Of a stretch of 64,000 bases of DNA, positions 17,012-24,069 are shown in pieces (within the stretch, counting starts at the first letter, position 1; every line of letters starts with the position of its first letter). Source of the DNA: CAUPWF01 sp964367905 (GTDB lineage: Bacteria > Bacillota > Clostridia > Lachnospirales > Lachnospiraceae); the NCBI GenBank assembly GCA_964367905.1, contig CAYIZP010000003.1, positions 40,041-104,040 of the forward strand, written 5' to 3'. Below the pieces are notes generated by a model. It did no database searches. It worked only from the letters and a program-made list of their open reading frames with translations, and was not told the DNA's origin. The position numbers and the translations under genes are program-made.

Positions 17012-18394
17012 ATGGGACCAAAAGCGCAATATAATAATGCCGAGGTGATGGGAGTCACAGAGGAGATTACGCAATTAGCCAAGCTAGTTGAGGAGAATAA
17101 TGCAATAGAAAAAGATCTCTATGCAAAATACGAAGTTAAAAGAGGCTTGAGGGATGTCAACGGTAAGGGTGTCCTTGCAGGATTGACAAATATCTCGGAT
17201 GTCTGTGCAAAAGAGATGGTGAATGGGGAAGAAGTTCCTTGCCCTGGAAGACTTTATTATAGGGGTTACAACGTAAAAGACTTGGTAAAAGGATTTTTAG
17301 ACGAGGAACATACAGGATTTGAGGAAATTACATATCTGTTATTATTTGGGGATTTACCAACAGAGCAACAGATGAAAGATTTTCACGAGTTAATGGTAAG
17401 TAGACGTGTTCTGCCGACACATTTTGTTAGAGATATTATTATGAAGAGCCCGAGTAAGGATATGATGAATAGCCTAAGCCGTTCGATATTGACCTTGTAT
17501 TCTTATGATGAGAAAGCCGACGACACATCTATTGAAAACGTACTAAGTCAGTGCATCAATCTAATCAGTCAATTTCCAATGCTTATGGTATATGGATATC
17601 ATGCATATAACTATAATCAAGGGGAAGACCTATGGATATACGCTCCACAACCTGAATTATCAGCAGCAGAGAACATCCTTATGATGCTCCGAGAAGACAG
17701 AAAGTACACCAAGCTAGAGGCGAAACTTCTAGATATGGCTTTGGTACTACATATGGATCACGGCGGTGGAAATAACTCTACATTCACAACACATGTTGTT
17801 ACTTCATCAGGAACGGATACTTATTCGACTATGGCAGCGTCGATGGCATCATTAAAGGGACCAAAACATGGTGGTGCGAACATAAAAGTAACAGAAATGT
17901 TCCGCAATATGAAGGAAAATGTAAAAGATTGGAAAGATGAGGCAGAAGTAAAGCGTTATCTAGAAGATTTGCTGGATAAAAAGCAGTTTGACAAAAAAGG
18001 TCTAATCTATGGTATGGGTCATGCGATTTACTCGGTATCAGATCCTCGTGCAGAGGTATTTAAAGGGTTTGTAAAAGAGCTTGCTTATGAAAAAGGATAT
18101 ATCGATGAGTATAACCTTTATGAAATGGTAGAGTATATGGCTCCGAAAGTAATCGGAGAGAAACGCCATATCTACAAAGGTGTAAATGCAAATGTTGACT
18201 TCTATAGCGGTTTGGTTTATGGCATGCTTGGATTGCCAGAAGAACTATACACACCGATCTTCGCAGCAGCGAGAGTAGTCGGATGGAGTGCACATAGACT
18301 AGAAGAATTGAAGAATGTGGATAAGATTATTCGCCCAGCATATAAGCCATTAGCACCATACCGCGACTATGTGGAATTAAAAGATAGAAAATAA
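17012..18394 (+). CDS. Citrate/2-methylcitrate synthase
   Basis: It condenses oxaloacetate with acetyl-CoA; in an anaerobe this most likely feeds 2-oxoglutarate and glutamate synthesis. The 460-residue protein shows the Si-citrate synthase motifs: LHMDHGGGNNSTF near 249 and GPKHGGANIKV near 282, then GMGHAIYSVSDPRAEVFK near 334-351 with the catalytic His and Asp. The ATG at 17012 is preferred over an upstream in-frame GTG (16934) because AAGGAGAAGGGAG lies just before it and the promoter start site is near 16931. An N-terminal extension of about 40 residues before the catalytic core fits clostridial forms. A terminator follows. Confidence 0.93.
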   Translation: MGPKAQYNNAEVMGVTEEITQLAKLVEENNAIEKDLYAKYEVKRGLRDVNGKGVLAGLTNISDVCAKEMVNGEEVPCPGRLYYRGYNVKDLVKGFLDEEHTGFEEITYLLLFGDLPTEQQMKDFHELMVSRRVLPTHFVRDIIMKSPSKDMMNSLSRSILTLYSYDEKADDTSIENVLSQCINLISQFPMLMVYGYHAYNYNQGEDLWIYAPQPELSAAENILMMLREDRKYTKLEAKLLDMALVLHMDHGGGNNSTFTTHVVTSSGTDTYSTMAASMASLKGPKHGGANIKVTEMFRNMKENVKDWKDEAEVKRYLEDLLDKKQFDKKGLIYGMGHAIYSVSDPRAEVFKGFVKELAYEKGYIDEYNLYEMVEYMAPKVIGEKRHIYKGVNANVDFYSGLVYGMLGLPEELYTPIFAAARVVGWSAHRLEELKNVDKIIRPAYKPLAPYRDYVELKDRK

Positions 18395-18399
18395 TGTTG

Positions 18400-18428
18400 T
18401 TGACAAGTGAATAGCGATTTGCTATACT
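18400..18428 (+). promoter_or_regulatory. Near-consensus sigma-A promoter just before a terminator
   Basis: TTGACA (18400-18405), exactly 17 bp, then TATACT (18423-18428): the best promoter match noted in the window. The predicted start near 18435 is only about 7 nt ahead of the terminator stem at 18442, so most transcripts would be extremely short unless terminated inefficiently or anti-terminated. It points toward the DEAD-box helicase gene at 18564. Confidence 0.8.
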
Positions 18429-18441
18429 TGCTAAGTGTATT

Positions 18442-18473
18442 AGACCCTTTGTTTGTACAGAGGGTCTTTTTTT
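18442..18473 (+). terminator. Intrinsic terminator between citrate synthase and DEAD-box helicase
   Basis: A 10-bp stem, 18442-18451 with 18458-18467 (core AGACCCT/AGGGTCT), a 6-nt loop and a run of T to 18473. It can end citrate synthase transcription, but also sits directly after the 18400-18428 promoter as an attenuator. Confidence 0.9.
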
Positions 18474-18474
18474 C

Positions 18475-18495
18475 AATGTGTACAAAGTACACATT
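18475..18495 (+). promoter_or_regulatory. Perfect 9-bp hairpin in the helicase leader
   Basis: AATGTGTAC (18475-18483) and GTACACATT (18487-18495) pair around AAA immediately after the terminator T-run. GTAC at 18487 can alternatively pair with GTAC at 18498-18501. A G+C-rich patch (about 18503-18525) and GTCGC/GCGAC arms follow before the ribosome-binding site. It looks like an elaborate structured leader. Confidence 0.55.
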
Positions 18496-18563
18496 ATGTA
18501 CTCCGTGAGGGTCGCGCAGCGGGGTATGAGTGATATGCGACGTTTATAAGAAAGAGGTAGTAA

Positions 18564-20147
18564 ATGGAAACAATTAGATTTGAAGAACTTGGATTAAGAC
18601 CGGAGATAGAAAAGGCTGTAAAATATATGGGGTTTGAAGAGGCTACGCCGATTCAGACAAAGGCAATTCCAGTCATAAAAGAAGGGGTTGACGTTATTGG
18701 TCAAGCTCAAACAGGAACAGGTAAGACTGCGGCGTTCGGAATTCCACTATTGGAAAACATAGACCCGAAGAACAAACATCTACAGGCAGTGATTTTATGT
18801 CCTACGCGTGAGTTGGCGATTCAAGTTGCTGAAGAGATGCGCGGTTTGGCAAAATACATGCATGGAATCAAGGTATTGCCAATCTATGGTGGGCAGGAGA
18901 TTGTGAAGCAAATTCGTTCACTGAAGGGTGGCGTACAGGTAATGATAGGGACACCTGGACGTGTGATGGATCACATGAGACGCAAAACAATCAAGATGAC
19001 AGATGTAAAGATGATGGTATTGGATGAAGCGGATGAAATGTTAAACATGGGATTCCGTGAGGATATCGAAACGATCTTGGAAGGGGTTCCAGAAGAGCGT
19101 CAAACAGTATTATTCTCTGCGACAATGCCACAGGCAATCTTAGACATTACGAAGAGATTTCAGAAAAATGCGAAGATTATCAAGGTAACGAAGAAGGAAT
19201 TAACTGTACCAAATATCGAACAGTTTTACTTTGAAGTAAGACAGAAGAATAAGGAAGAGGTTTTATCACGTTTATTGGATATTTACTCTCCGAAATTATC
19301 TGTTGTATTTTGTAATACTAAGAAACAAGTGGATTTGTTAGTTACAGCATTGCTTGGAAGAGGATATTTCGCAGCTGGACTTCATGGCGACTTGAAACAG
19401 GCACAGAGAGATCGCGTGATGCAAGGATTCCGCAAGGGTTCCACAGATATTTTGGTAGCGACAGATGTAGCTGCAAGAGGGATTGATGTGGATGAAGTTG
19501 AATGCGTATTCAACTATGATATACCACAAGATGAGGAATATTATGTACACAGAATTGGAAGAACAGGGCGTGCGGGTCGTGTAGGAAGAGCATTCTCTTT
19601 TGTTTCAGGAAGAGAAGTGTATAAAATCAAAGATATTCAGCGTTACTGCAAGACAAAAATCTATGCACAAAAAGTGCCGTCGAATACAGATGTAGAGAAT
19701 CGAAAAGTAGAAAACATCTTAAGAGAAGTGGACCATGTAATTGCCAATGGAGAATTGGGTTCTCTTATGCAAATTATCGAAAGAAAGATAAATGAGTCAG
19801 ATTATACCGCGATGGATATTGCAACTGCATTCTTGAAGATGGCAATCGGAAGCAACGACACAGAGCAAGAAGAGGTGCAATTCACAGACACTGGAGCGGA
19901 AGAGCCAGGAATGGTAAGGATGTTTATCAACATCGGGAAAAAGAACAAAGCGAAACCAGGAGATATCCTCGGCGCAATTGCTGGAGAGAGCGGAATGCCA
20001 GGGAAATTGATTGGAACAATCGATATGTTTGATAAGTATACATTTGTAGAAGTTCCGCGAGAATACGCGAAAGATGTACTACATGCGATGCAAAATGCAA
20101 CCATTAAAGGGAAGCAAGTTGCAGTAGAACCAGCTAATAGCAAATAA
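18564..20147 (+). CDS. DEAD-box ATP-dependent RNA helicase with DbpA-type RNA-binding tail
   Basis: An RNA helicase of the CshA/DeaD group, acting in ribosome assembly, mRNA turnover and cold adaptation. In order it has the Q motif (EATPIQTKAIP), Walker A AQTGTGKTAAFG near 50, PTRELAIQ, TPGRVMDH and DEAD near 155. SAT, ARGIDVDEV and HRIGRTGRAGRVGR near 330 follow, then a linker and a C-terminal DbpA-like RRM domain (from about 450). The length of 527 residues matches. The start follows AAAGAGG. The leader holds a promoter, terminator and hairpins, which suggests control by attenuation, as in other cold-inducible helicase genes. Confidence 0.95.
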   Translation: METIRFEELGLRPEIEKAVKYMGFEEATPIQTKAIPVIKEGVDVIGQAQTGTGKTAAFGIPLLENIDPKNKHLQAVILCPTRELAIQVAEEMRGLAKYMHGIKVLPIYGGQEIVKQIRSLKGGVQVMIGTPGRVMDHMRRKTIKMTDVKMMVLDEADEMLNMGFREDIETILEGVPEERQTVLFSATMPQAILDITKRFQKNAKIIKVTKKELTVPNIEQFYFEVRQKNKEEVLSRLLDIYSPKLSVVFCNTKKQVDLLVTALLGRGYFAAGLHGDLKQAQRDRVMQGFRKGSTDILVATDVAARGIDVDEVECVFNYDIPQDEEYYVHRIGRTGRAGRVGRAFSFVSGREVYKIKDIQRYCKTKIYAQKVPSNTDVENRKVENILREVDHVIANGELGSLMQIIERKINESDYTAMDIATAFLKMAIGSNDTEQEEVQFTDTGAEEPGMVRMFINIGKKNKAKPGDILGAIAGESGMPGKLIGTIDMFDKYTFVEVPREYAKDVLHAMQNATIKGKQVAVEPANSK

Positions 20148-20167
20148 CAATAACTAACCGACAAACA

Positions 20168-20245
20168 AAAGGGACAGTGCAAGGACGAACAACAGGGGAC
20201 AGCGGAGATATGAGCGTAGCTCATCCTTCCACTGTCCCCTTGTTT
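20168..20245. terminator. Bidirectional terminator-like structure with competing arms
   Basis: Between convergent helicase and rubrerythrin genes. The 3' arm CCACTGTCCCCTTGTT (about 20229-20244) can pair with either of two 5' arms, AAGGGACAGTG (about 20169-20179) or AACAGGGGACAG (about 20191-20202). The loop contains a further perfect hairpin, ATGAGC-GTA-GCTCAT (20210-20224). A short T-rich stretch follows on the plus strand. Confidence 0.65.
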
Positions 20246-20263
20246 GACATTGTTTATTCCAGA

Positions 20264-20806
20264 TTATCCGAAGTATCTATTCAATAATCCTTCGAAAGCT
20301 TTTCCATGTCTAGCTTCATCTCTAGCCATTTCGTGAACTGTGTCATGAATTGCATCTAGATTTTGAGCTTTTGCCATCTTAGCTAGTTCGAATTTACCTG
20401 CTGTAGCGCCGCATTCAGCGTCTACGCGCATTTCTAAGTTTTTCTTTGTGCTATCTGTGATGACTTCACCTAATAACTCTGCGAATTTTGCAGCATGCTC
20501 TGCTTCTTCCCAAGCTGCTTTCTCCCAGTATAACCCGATTTCTGGATATCCTTCTCTGTGTGCTACACGTGACATTGCTAGGTACATACCTACTTCGGTA
20601 CATTCTCCTTCAAAGTTAGCTCTTAGTCCAGCCAAGATTTCTTCGCTTACTCCTGAAGCTACTCCTACTACGTGCTCTGCTGCCCAAGACTTGTCGCCTT
20701 CTTGTAATTTGAATTTCTCTGCTCCTACCTTACATTGTGGACATTGTGCTGGTGCTGCGTCTCCTTCGTGGATATAACCACATACTGTACATACATATTT
20801 TTGCAT
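20264..20806 (-). CDS. rbr: Reverse rubrerythrin
   Basis: A 180-residue non-haem iron peroxidase that detoxifies hydrogen peroxide and oxygen in anaerobes. The domain order is reversed relative to classical rubrerythrin: the rubredoxin centre is N-terminal (YVCTVCGYI at 4-12 and CPQC near 21) and the ferritin-like diiron domain follows. The diiron domain has EGECTEVGMYLAM, EKAAWEEAEHAAKFAE and HEMARDEARHGKAFEG supplying Glu and His ligands. This reversed form is known from Clostridia as an oxygen-induced protein under PerR control, and the palindrome over its promoter fits that. It is transcribed toward the helicase. Confidence 0.95.
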   Translation of the reverse strand: MQKYVCTVCGYIHEGDAAPAQCPQCKVGAEKFKLQEGDKSWAAEHVVGVASGVSEEILAGLRANFEGECTEVGMYLAMSRVAHREGYPEIGLYWEKAAWEEAEHAAKFAELLGEVITDSTKKNLEMRVDAECGATAGKFELAKMAKAQNLDAIHDTVHEMARDEARHGKAFEGLLNRYFG

Positions 20807-20835
20807 AATTTTAATTCCTCCTAATTTCTTTCAGT

Positions 20836-20893
20836 TAATAATAATAGTAATTGTTACTGATATTAAATTATCATAGTATCGTCTACTTGTCAA
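20836..20893 (-). promoter_or_regulatory. Rubrerythrin promoter with PerR-like operator
   Basis: On the minus strand TTGACA (20888-20893), 17 bp, then TAATTT (20865-20870). Directly downstream, 20836-20866 is an AT-rich dyad containing AATAATAATAGT and GTTACTGATATT (plus-strand reading), sharing its core with the operator at perR. Binding here would block transcription until the repressor is oxidised. Confidence 0.65.
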
Positions 20894-20921
20894 TAGTTTT
20901 CGCATAAATTTTATTTTTTTT

Positions 20922-20985
20922 GTAACTATTCAGCCTTGCGGCTGAATACAAGAGGGTCTGTGCTATGTTTAGGCTGAATAGTTAC
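20922..20985. repeat. Compound inverted repeat at the 3' end of perR
   Basis: GTAACTATTCAGCCT (20922-20936) and AGGCTGAATAGTTAC (20971-20985) are perfect 15-bp inverted copies. The left copy is itself half of an 8-bp hairpin, ATTCAGCC-TTGC-GGCTGAAT (20928-20947). The right copy encodes the last perR codons. CTGAATAGTTACT recurs a third time at 21468-21480 on the other side of the gene, so this is a small dispersed repeat. Confidence 0.7.
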
Positions 20986-21361
20986 TACAAGAATCACATT
21001 TTCCGAGAAAAACGGTAGAGTGACTTTCGATAGAACCGCTAAAGGGCTCACCATTCATATTTTTTAAGGCATCGAGTTCATGTAACTGAATATCGTATAC
21101 CTGACCACACTGATTACATATAAAATGATTATGCGGGTCAGTTTGTCCATCGAAGCGGTCACCACCTGCGGGGGTAGATATTTTTAGACTCTCTCCAATA
21201 TCGGTAAGCAGATTTAGGTTTCTGTATACTGTTCCGAGACTAATGTTCGGAAATTGTGATTTTACATGCGAATATACCATATCAGCAGTAGGATGATCAT
21301 ATGAGTTCGCAAGATATTCTTTGATACATTCACGCTGCTTGCTGTGTTTTAATGTTTGCAT
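20969..21361 (-). CDS. perR: Fur-family peroxide regulator, PerR-like
   Basis: A 130-residue metal-dependent repressor. The start is the ATG at 21361, because AAAGGAG lies just ahead; an in-frame ATG 18 nt upstream would include that site. The winged HTH (HPTADMVYSHVKSQFPNIS, then GTVYRNLNLL) is followed by TDPHNHFICNQCG and a final CDSC pair that make the structural Zn(Cys)4 site. Asp in TDPHNH stands where PerR, not Fur, has its iron-ligand Asp, which supports peroxide sensing. It divides its operator type with the neighbouring rubrerythrin. The last residues SNYSA and the stop are encoded within a dispersed repeat. Confidence 0.88.
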   Translation of the reverse strand: MQTLKHSKQRECIKEYLANSYDHPTADMVYSHVKSQFPNISLGTVYRNLNLLTDIGESLKISTPAGGDRFDGQTDPHNHFICNQCGQVYDIQLHELDALKNMNGEPFSGSIESHSTVFLGKCDSCSNYSA

Positions 21362-21384
21362 TGTTGACTCCTTTATCAAATGAT

Positions 21385-21432
21385 AATAATAATAGTTACT
21401 GTTATTATTGCATGTGGGTGAAAAAATGTCAA
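21385..21432 (-). promoter_or_regulatory. perR promoter with overlapping autoregulatory palindrome
   Basis: On the minus strand TTGACA (21427-21432), 17 bp, AATAAT (21404-21409). The 25-bp segment 21385-21409 is a palindrome with 11 of 12 paired positions around its centre, and it covers the -10 box and start site, as expected of a Fur/PerR box used for autorepression. Confidence 0.75.
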
Positions 21433-21467
21433 GTCTATATAATCCACTGTGGTCCTAAATATTTGGA

Positions 21468-21480
21468 CTGAATAGTTACT
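21468..21480 (+). repeat. Third copy of CTGAATAGTTACT
   Basis: An exact direct copy of 20974-20986, located upstream of perR. The three copies of the core bracket perR and both intergenic regions. Confidence 0.55.
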
Positions 21481-21584
21481 TTAATAAATCAAAGCAAAAA
21501 AATACATTTCATGTATAAAATATGAACGAATCATGAAAAACATTAGGGTATTATTGATATTTTCTTAAGTTACCCTTAATTGCC

Positions 21585-21612
21585 TTGACTGTATTTTTTG
21601 TTGTGCTAGAAT
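21585..21612 (+). promoter_or_regulatory. Promoter for the NlpC/P60 gene
   Basis: TTGACT (21585-21590), 16 bp including a T-tract, TAGAAT (21607-21612). The leader to the ATG at 21660 is about 40 nt and ends with AAAGGAGG. Confidence 0.65.
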
Positions 21613-21659
21613 GGGCAAAGTCAGCAGGACAAAAATGAATTCGTTAAAGGAGGATATTT

Positions 21660-22838
21660 ATGAATTCAAAAAAACGAGGACAAAGGCTGTTTTACGGATT
21701 AGCCTTTGGAGCGATACTCCTGCTTCAGACCACAATAGTAGGACGTGCGGCTGAGATAGAGGAGCCTACGACCAGTGATTTGAATCAAGGTATATCGCAA
21801 ATAATCGTACCTGAAGATGAAACCAATGCGGCAATAAGTACAGATGATGAAATGAATCCATTGAATACAGTAGAAACAAGCGAAATTACAGAAGATATAG
21901 ATACAGCTGCAGAAATAGCAGGTGAGAATACCGTAGATGTAGAAGATGTATGGCGCTATACATCGGGCTTAGAAACTGAAGAAAATATGGCGTTCTATTT
22001 GGCGGATGATTATATTCCGGTTTATAGCGAGCCGTCGGTGGCTAGTGAGACAGAAGGAAAATTATATTCCGAAAACGTTGCATATGTACTTGCAAGAAAT
22101 GAAGAGTGGGTGAATATTCTCTCGGGAAATCTTCAAGGGTATGTGAAGTCAGAAGATTTAGTAATAGGTGAGGCTGCAGTTCATGTGGCAGAACTACTTA
22201 ATGTAGAGGGCGTTCAAGTTACAGCGAGTGCATTGAATGTGCGAATGGATCCTAGTATGTCTGGTCAGATTGTGGGAGTGGTACATGAGCACGATATGTT
22301 GACCAGTGCTGGTGAGGTGTTAGGAGATTGGACACCGATTGAGTTTGAAGGTAGTGTGTGTTATGTGTTTTCGGAATATGTGATAGGTGCTGACGCATCA
22401 TACACATATGGGGAGACACATGAAGAGGCAGATGAAAGAATTGCTGAAGAAGAGGCGATTTTAGCGCAGCAGATGGAAGTAGAAGCATTACAGGCAAAAG
22501 GGCAAGAAGTGATTGACTATGCCAGTCAGTTTATTGGAAACCCTTATGTATGGGGAGGGACAGATCCAGTAAATGGAGCAGATTGCTCAGGATTTGTTCA
22601 GGCGGTTTATCGAAATTTTGGTGTAGAATTGCCACGAACATCCTCTGAACAGAGAAGCGCAGGTGTAGAGGTTGCTTATGAAGATGCATTGCCAGGAGAT
22701 ATTCTGTGCTACGATGGACATGTAGGACTCTATGTTGGAGACGGCCAAATGGTAAATGCGATTGGTGCAGCGTATGGAATAGATATTTCATCTGCAACAT
22801 ATCGTGAAATCCTAAGTGTACGAAGAGTAATATCTTAA
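21660..22838 (+). CDS. Exported NlpC/P60 peptidoglycan endopeptidase with SH3 domains
   Basis: The 392-residue protein has a signal peptide (basic start, hydrophobic helix about 11-27, cleavage near GRAAE) and an acidic low-complexity linker to about 90. Two bacterial SH3-like domains follow (about 100-165 and 178-240), then a Glu/Ala-rich helix and a C-terminal NlpC/P60 domain. The catalytic Cys is in GADCSGF (C309) and the His in GHVGLYVGDG (H354). It should cleave the D-Glu-diamino acid bond of cell-wall peptides during growth or daughter separation. It is monocistronic between a clear promoter and terminator. Confidence 0.93.
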   Translation: MNSKKRGQRLFYGLAFGAILLLQTTIVGRAAEIEEPTTSDLNQGISQIIVPEDETNAAISTDDEMNPLNTVETSEITEDIDTAAEIAGENTVDVEDVWRYTSGLETEENMAFYLADDYIPVYSEPSVASETEGKLYSENVAYVLARNEEWVNILSGNLQGYVKSEDLVIGEAAVHVAELLNVEGVQVTASALNVRMDPSMSGQIVGVVHEHDMLTSAGEVLGDWTPIEFEGSVCYVFSEYVIGADASYTYGETHEEADERIAEEEAILAQQMEVEALQAKGQEVIDYASQFIGNPYVWGGTDPVNGADCSGFVQAVYRNFGVELPRTSSEQRSAGVEVAYEDALPGDILCYDGHVGLYVGDGQMVNAIGAAYGIDISSATYREILSVRRVIS

Positions 22839-22842
22839 AAAG

Positions 22843-22882
22843 AAGAACTGAAAACAAAGACAATGTTTTCAGTTCTTTTTTT
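22843..22882 (+). terminator. Intrinsic terminator after the NlpC/P60 gene
   Basis: AAGAACTGAAAACA (22843-22856) pairs with TGTTTTCAGTTCTT (22864-22877) around a 7-nt loop, followed by a run of T. Confidence 0.92.
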
Positions 22883-22939
22883 TGCGTGTAAAAATATATT
22901 TACTATAGAAGTAAGAGATGGGGTGAGGTGCAAGTGTAG

Positions 22940-23539
22940 ATGAATGTTTTATGGGTGGGAATGATTTTAGTAGGGGTGGTATATGGTGCTTTTTCAGGGA
23001 CACTGGGTGAGATGACCACGGGAATGTTAGACTCGTCAAGAGAAGCGATTATGCTAGGGATTACCATGTTGGGGGCGATTGGATTTTGGATGGGAATCAT
23101 GGAGATTGCGGTTAGGGCTGGGGTGATTGAGAAACTGTCTAAGGTATTGAACCCAATGATTACGTGGTTGTATCCGGGGATTCCCACTGGGCATAAGGCG
23201 AAAGAATACATTTCAACTAATATGATTGCTAATTTTCTAGGTCTGGGATGGGCGGCAACACCAGCGGGGTTAGAAGCAATGAAGGAGTTGCGGAATTTAA
23301 AAAGAGAAGAAGATGACAGGGCTAGTGATGAGATGTGTACTTTGCTAGTGATAAATATCTCCTCCTTGCAGTTGATTCCCATAAATATCATTGCATATAG
23401 GAGTCAGTATGGGAGTGAAGATCCCAGTGGAATCTTAGGTGCTGCAATCATTGCAACAGCGCTGAGTACAGTTGTTGGAATTGCTTTCTGCAAGTTTATG
23501 ACGAGGTACAAAGTTGTGAATGTTTTGAGAAAGGAATGA
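22940..23539 (+). CDS. spmA: Spore maturation protein A (nucleoside-recognition/Gate domain)
   Basis: A 199-residue polytopic membrane protein of the SpmA family, needed with SpmB for normal spore core dehydration in Bacillus. Visible are the N-terminal membrane segment ending in VYGAFSGT, the Gate-domain stretch GITMLGAIGFWMGIMEIA, and the conserved NMIANFLGLGWAATPAGLEAM. The transport substrate is unknown. The spmB frame begins at its stop codon, the usual pair order. It implies that the organism sporulates or descends from a sporulating lineage. The initiation site has only a weak ribosome-binding site (GGGGTGAGG lies rather far upstream). Confidence 0.92.
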   Translation: MNVLWVGMILVGVVYGAFSGTLGEMTTGMLDSSREAIMLGITMLGAIGFWMGIMEIAVRAGVIEKLSKVLNPMITWLYPGIPTGHKAKEYISTNMIANFLGLGWAATPAGLEAMKELRNLKREEDDRASDEMCTLLVINISSLQLIPINIIAYRSQYGSEDPSGILGAAIIATALSTVVGIAFCKFMTRYKVVNVLRKE

Positions 23540-23544
23540 GGAGT

Positions 23545-24069
23545 ATGAGTCAAGGGTTAGCGGTTCTATCACAGATGGTTGTTCCTGTGGTTGTTGTTAG
23601 CGTCATTCTATATGGCGTGTTAAGAAAGGTGTCCGTGTTTGATGTGTTTATCGAGGGGGTACAAAAAGGGTTCAAAACAGTAATGTATATTTTGCCTACC
23701 TTAGTGGGATTGATGGTGGGGGTTGGTGTGTTGAGGAATTCGGGGTTCTTGGATATGCTAGGAGAGGGGATGGGGAGTGTCCTGTCATGGACGAGGATTC
23801 CGACGGATATCATTCCGCTTGCAATTGTGAAGATGTTCTCATCCTCGGCGGCCACAAGTCTATTGCTAGATATCTATAAAGTTCATGGGGTAGACTCTAG
23901 AATTGGAGAAATCGCCTCGGTTATGCTTAGTAGTACGGAGACGATTTTCTATACAGTTACGATTTATTTTGCCGCAGCAAAAGTAAGCAAGGTGAGGTGG
24001 ACTGTAGTAGGTGCTGTGCTTGCTAGTGTTGCTGGAATTCTTGCGAGCGTGCTTCTTTTTGGGCATTAG
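23545..24069 (+). CDS. spmB: Spore maturation protein B
   Basis: About 174 residues, polytopic, Gate/nucleoside-recognition superfamily, partner of SpmA. Marks are LPTLVGLMVGVGVLRNSGFLD (split by the membrane helix) and the conserved KMFSSSAATSLLLDIYKVHG region near 108, followed by SSTETIFYTVTIYFAA. I prefer the ATG at 23545 with AAAGGA 9 nt upstream; the ATG at 23536 would overlap spmA by 4 bp but has the Shine-Dalgarno bases directly abutting it. The 3' end overlaps the convergent glycosyltransferase gene by 47 bp. Confidence 0.9.
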   Translation: MSQGLAVLSQMVVPVVVVSVILYGVLRKVSVFDVFIEGVQKGFKTVMYILPTLVGLMVGVGVLRNSGFLDMLGEGMGSVLSWTRIPTDIIPLAIVKMFSSSAATSLLLDIYKVHGVDSRIGEIASVMLSSTETIFYTVTIYFAAAKVSKVRWTVVGAVLASVAGILASVLLFGH

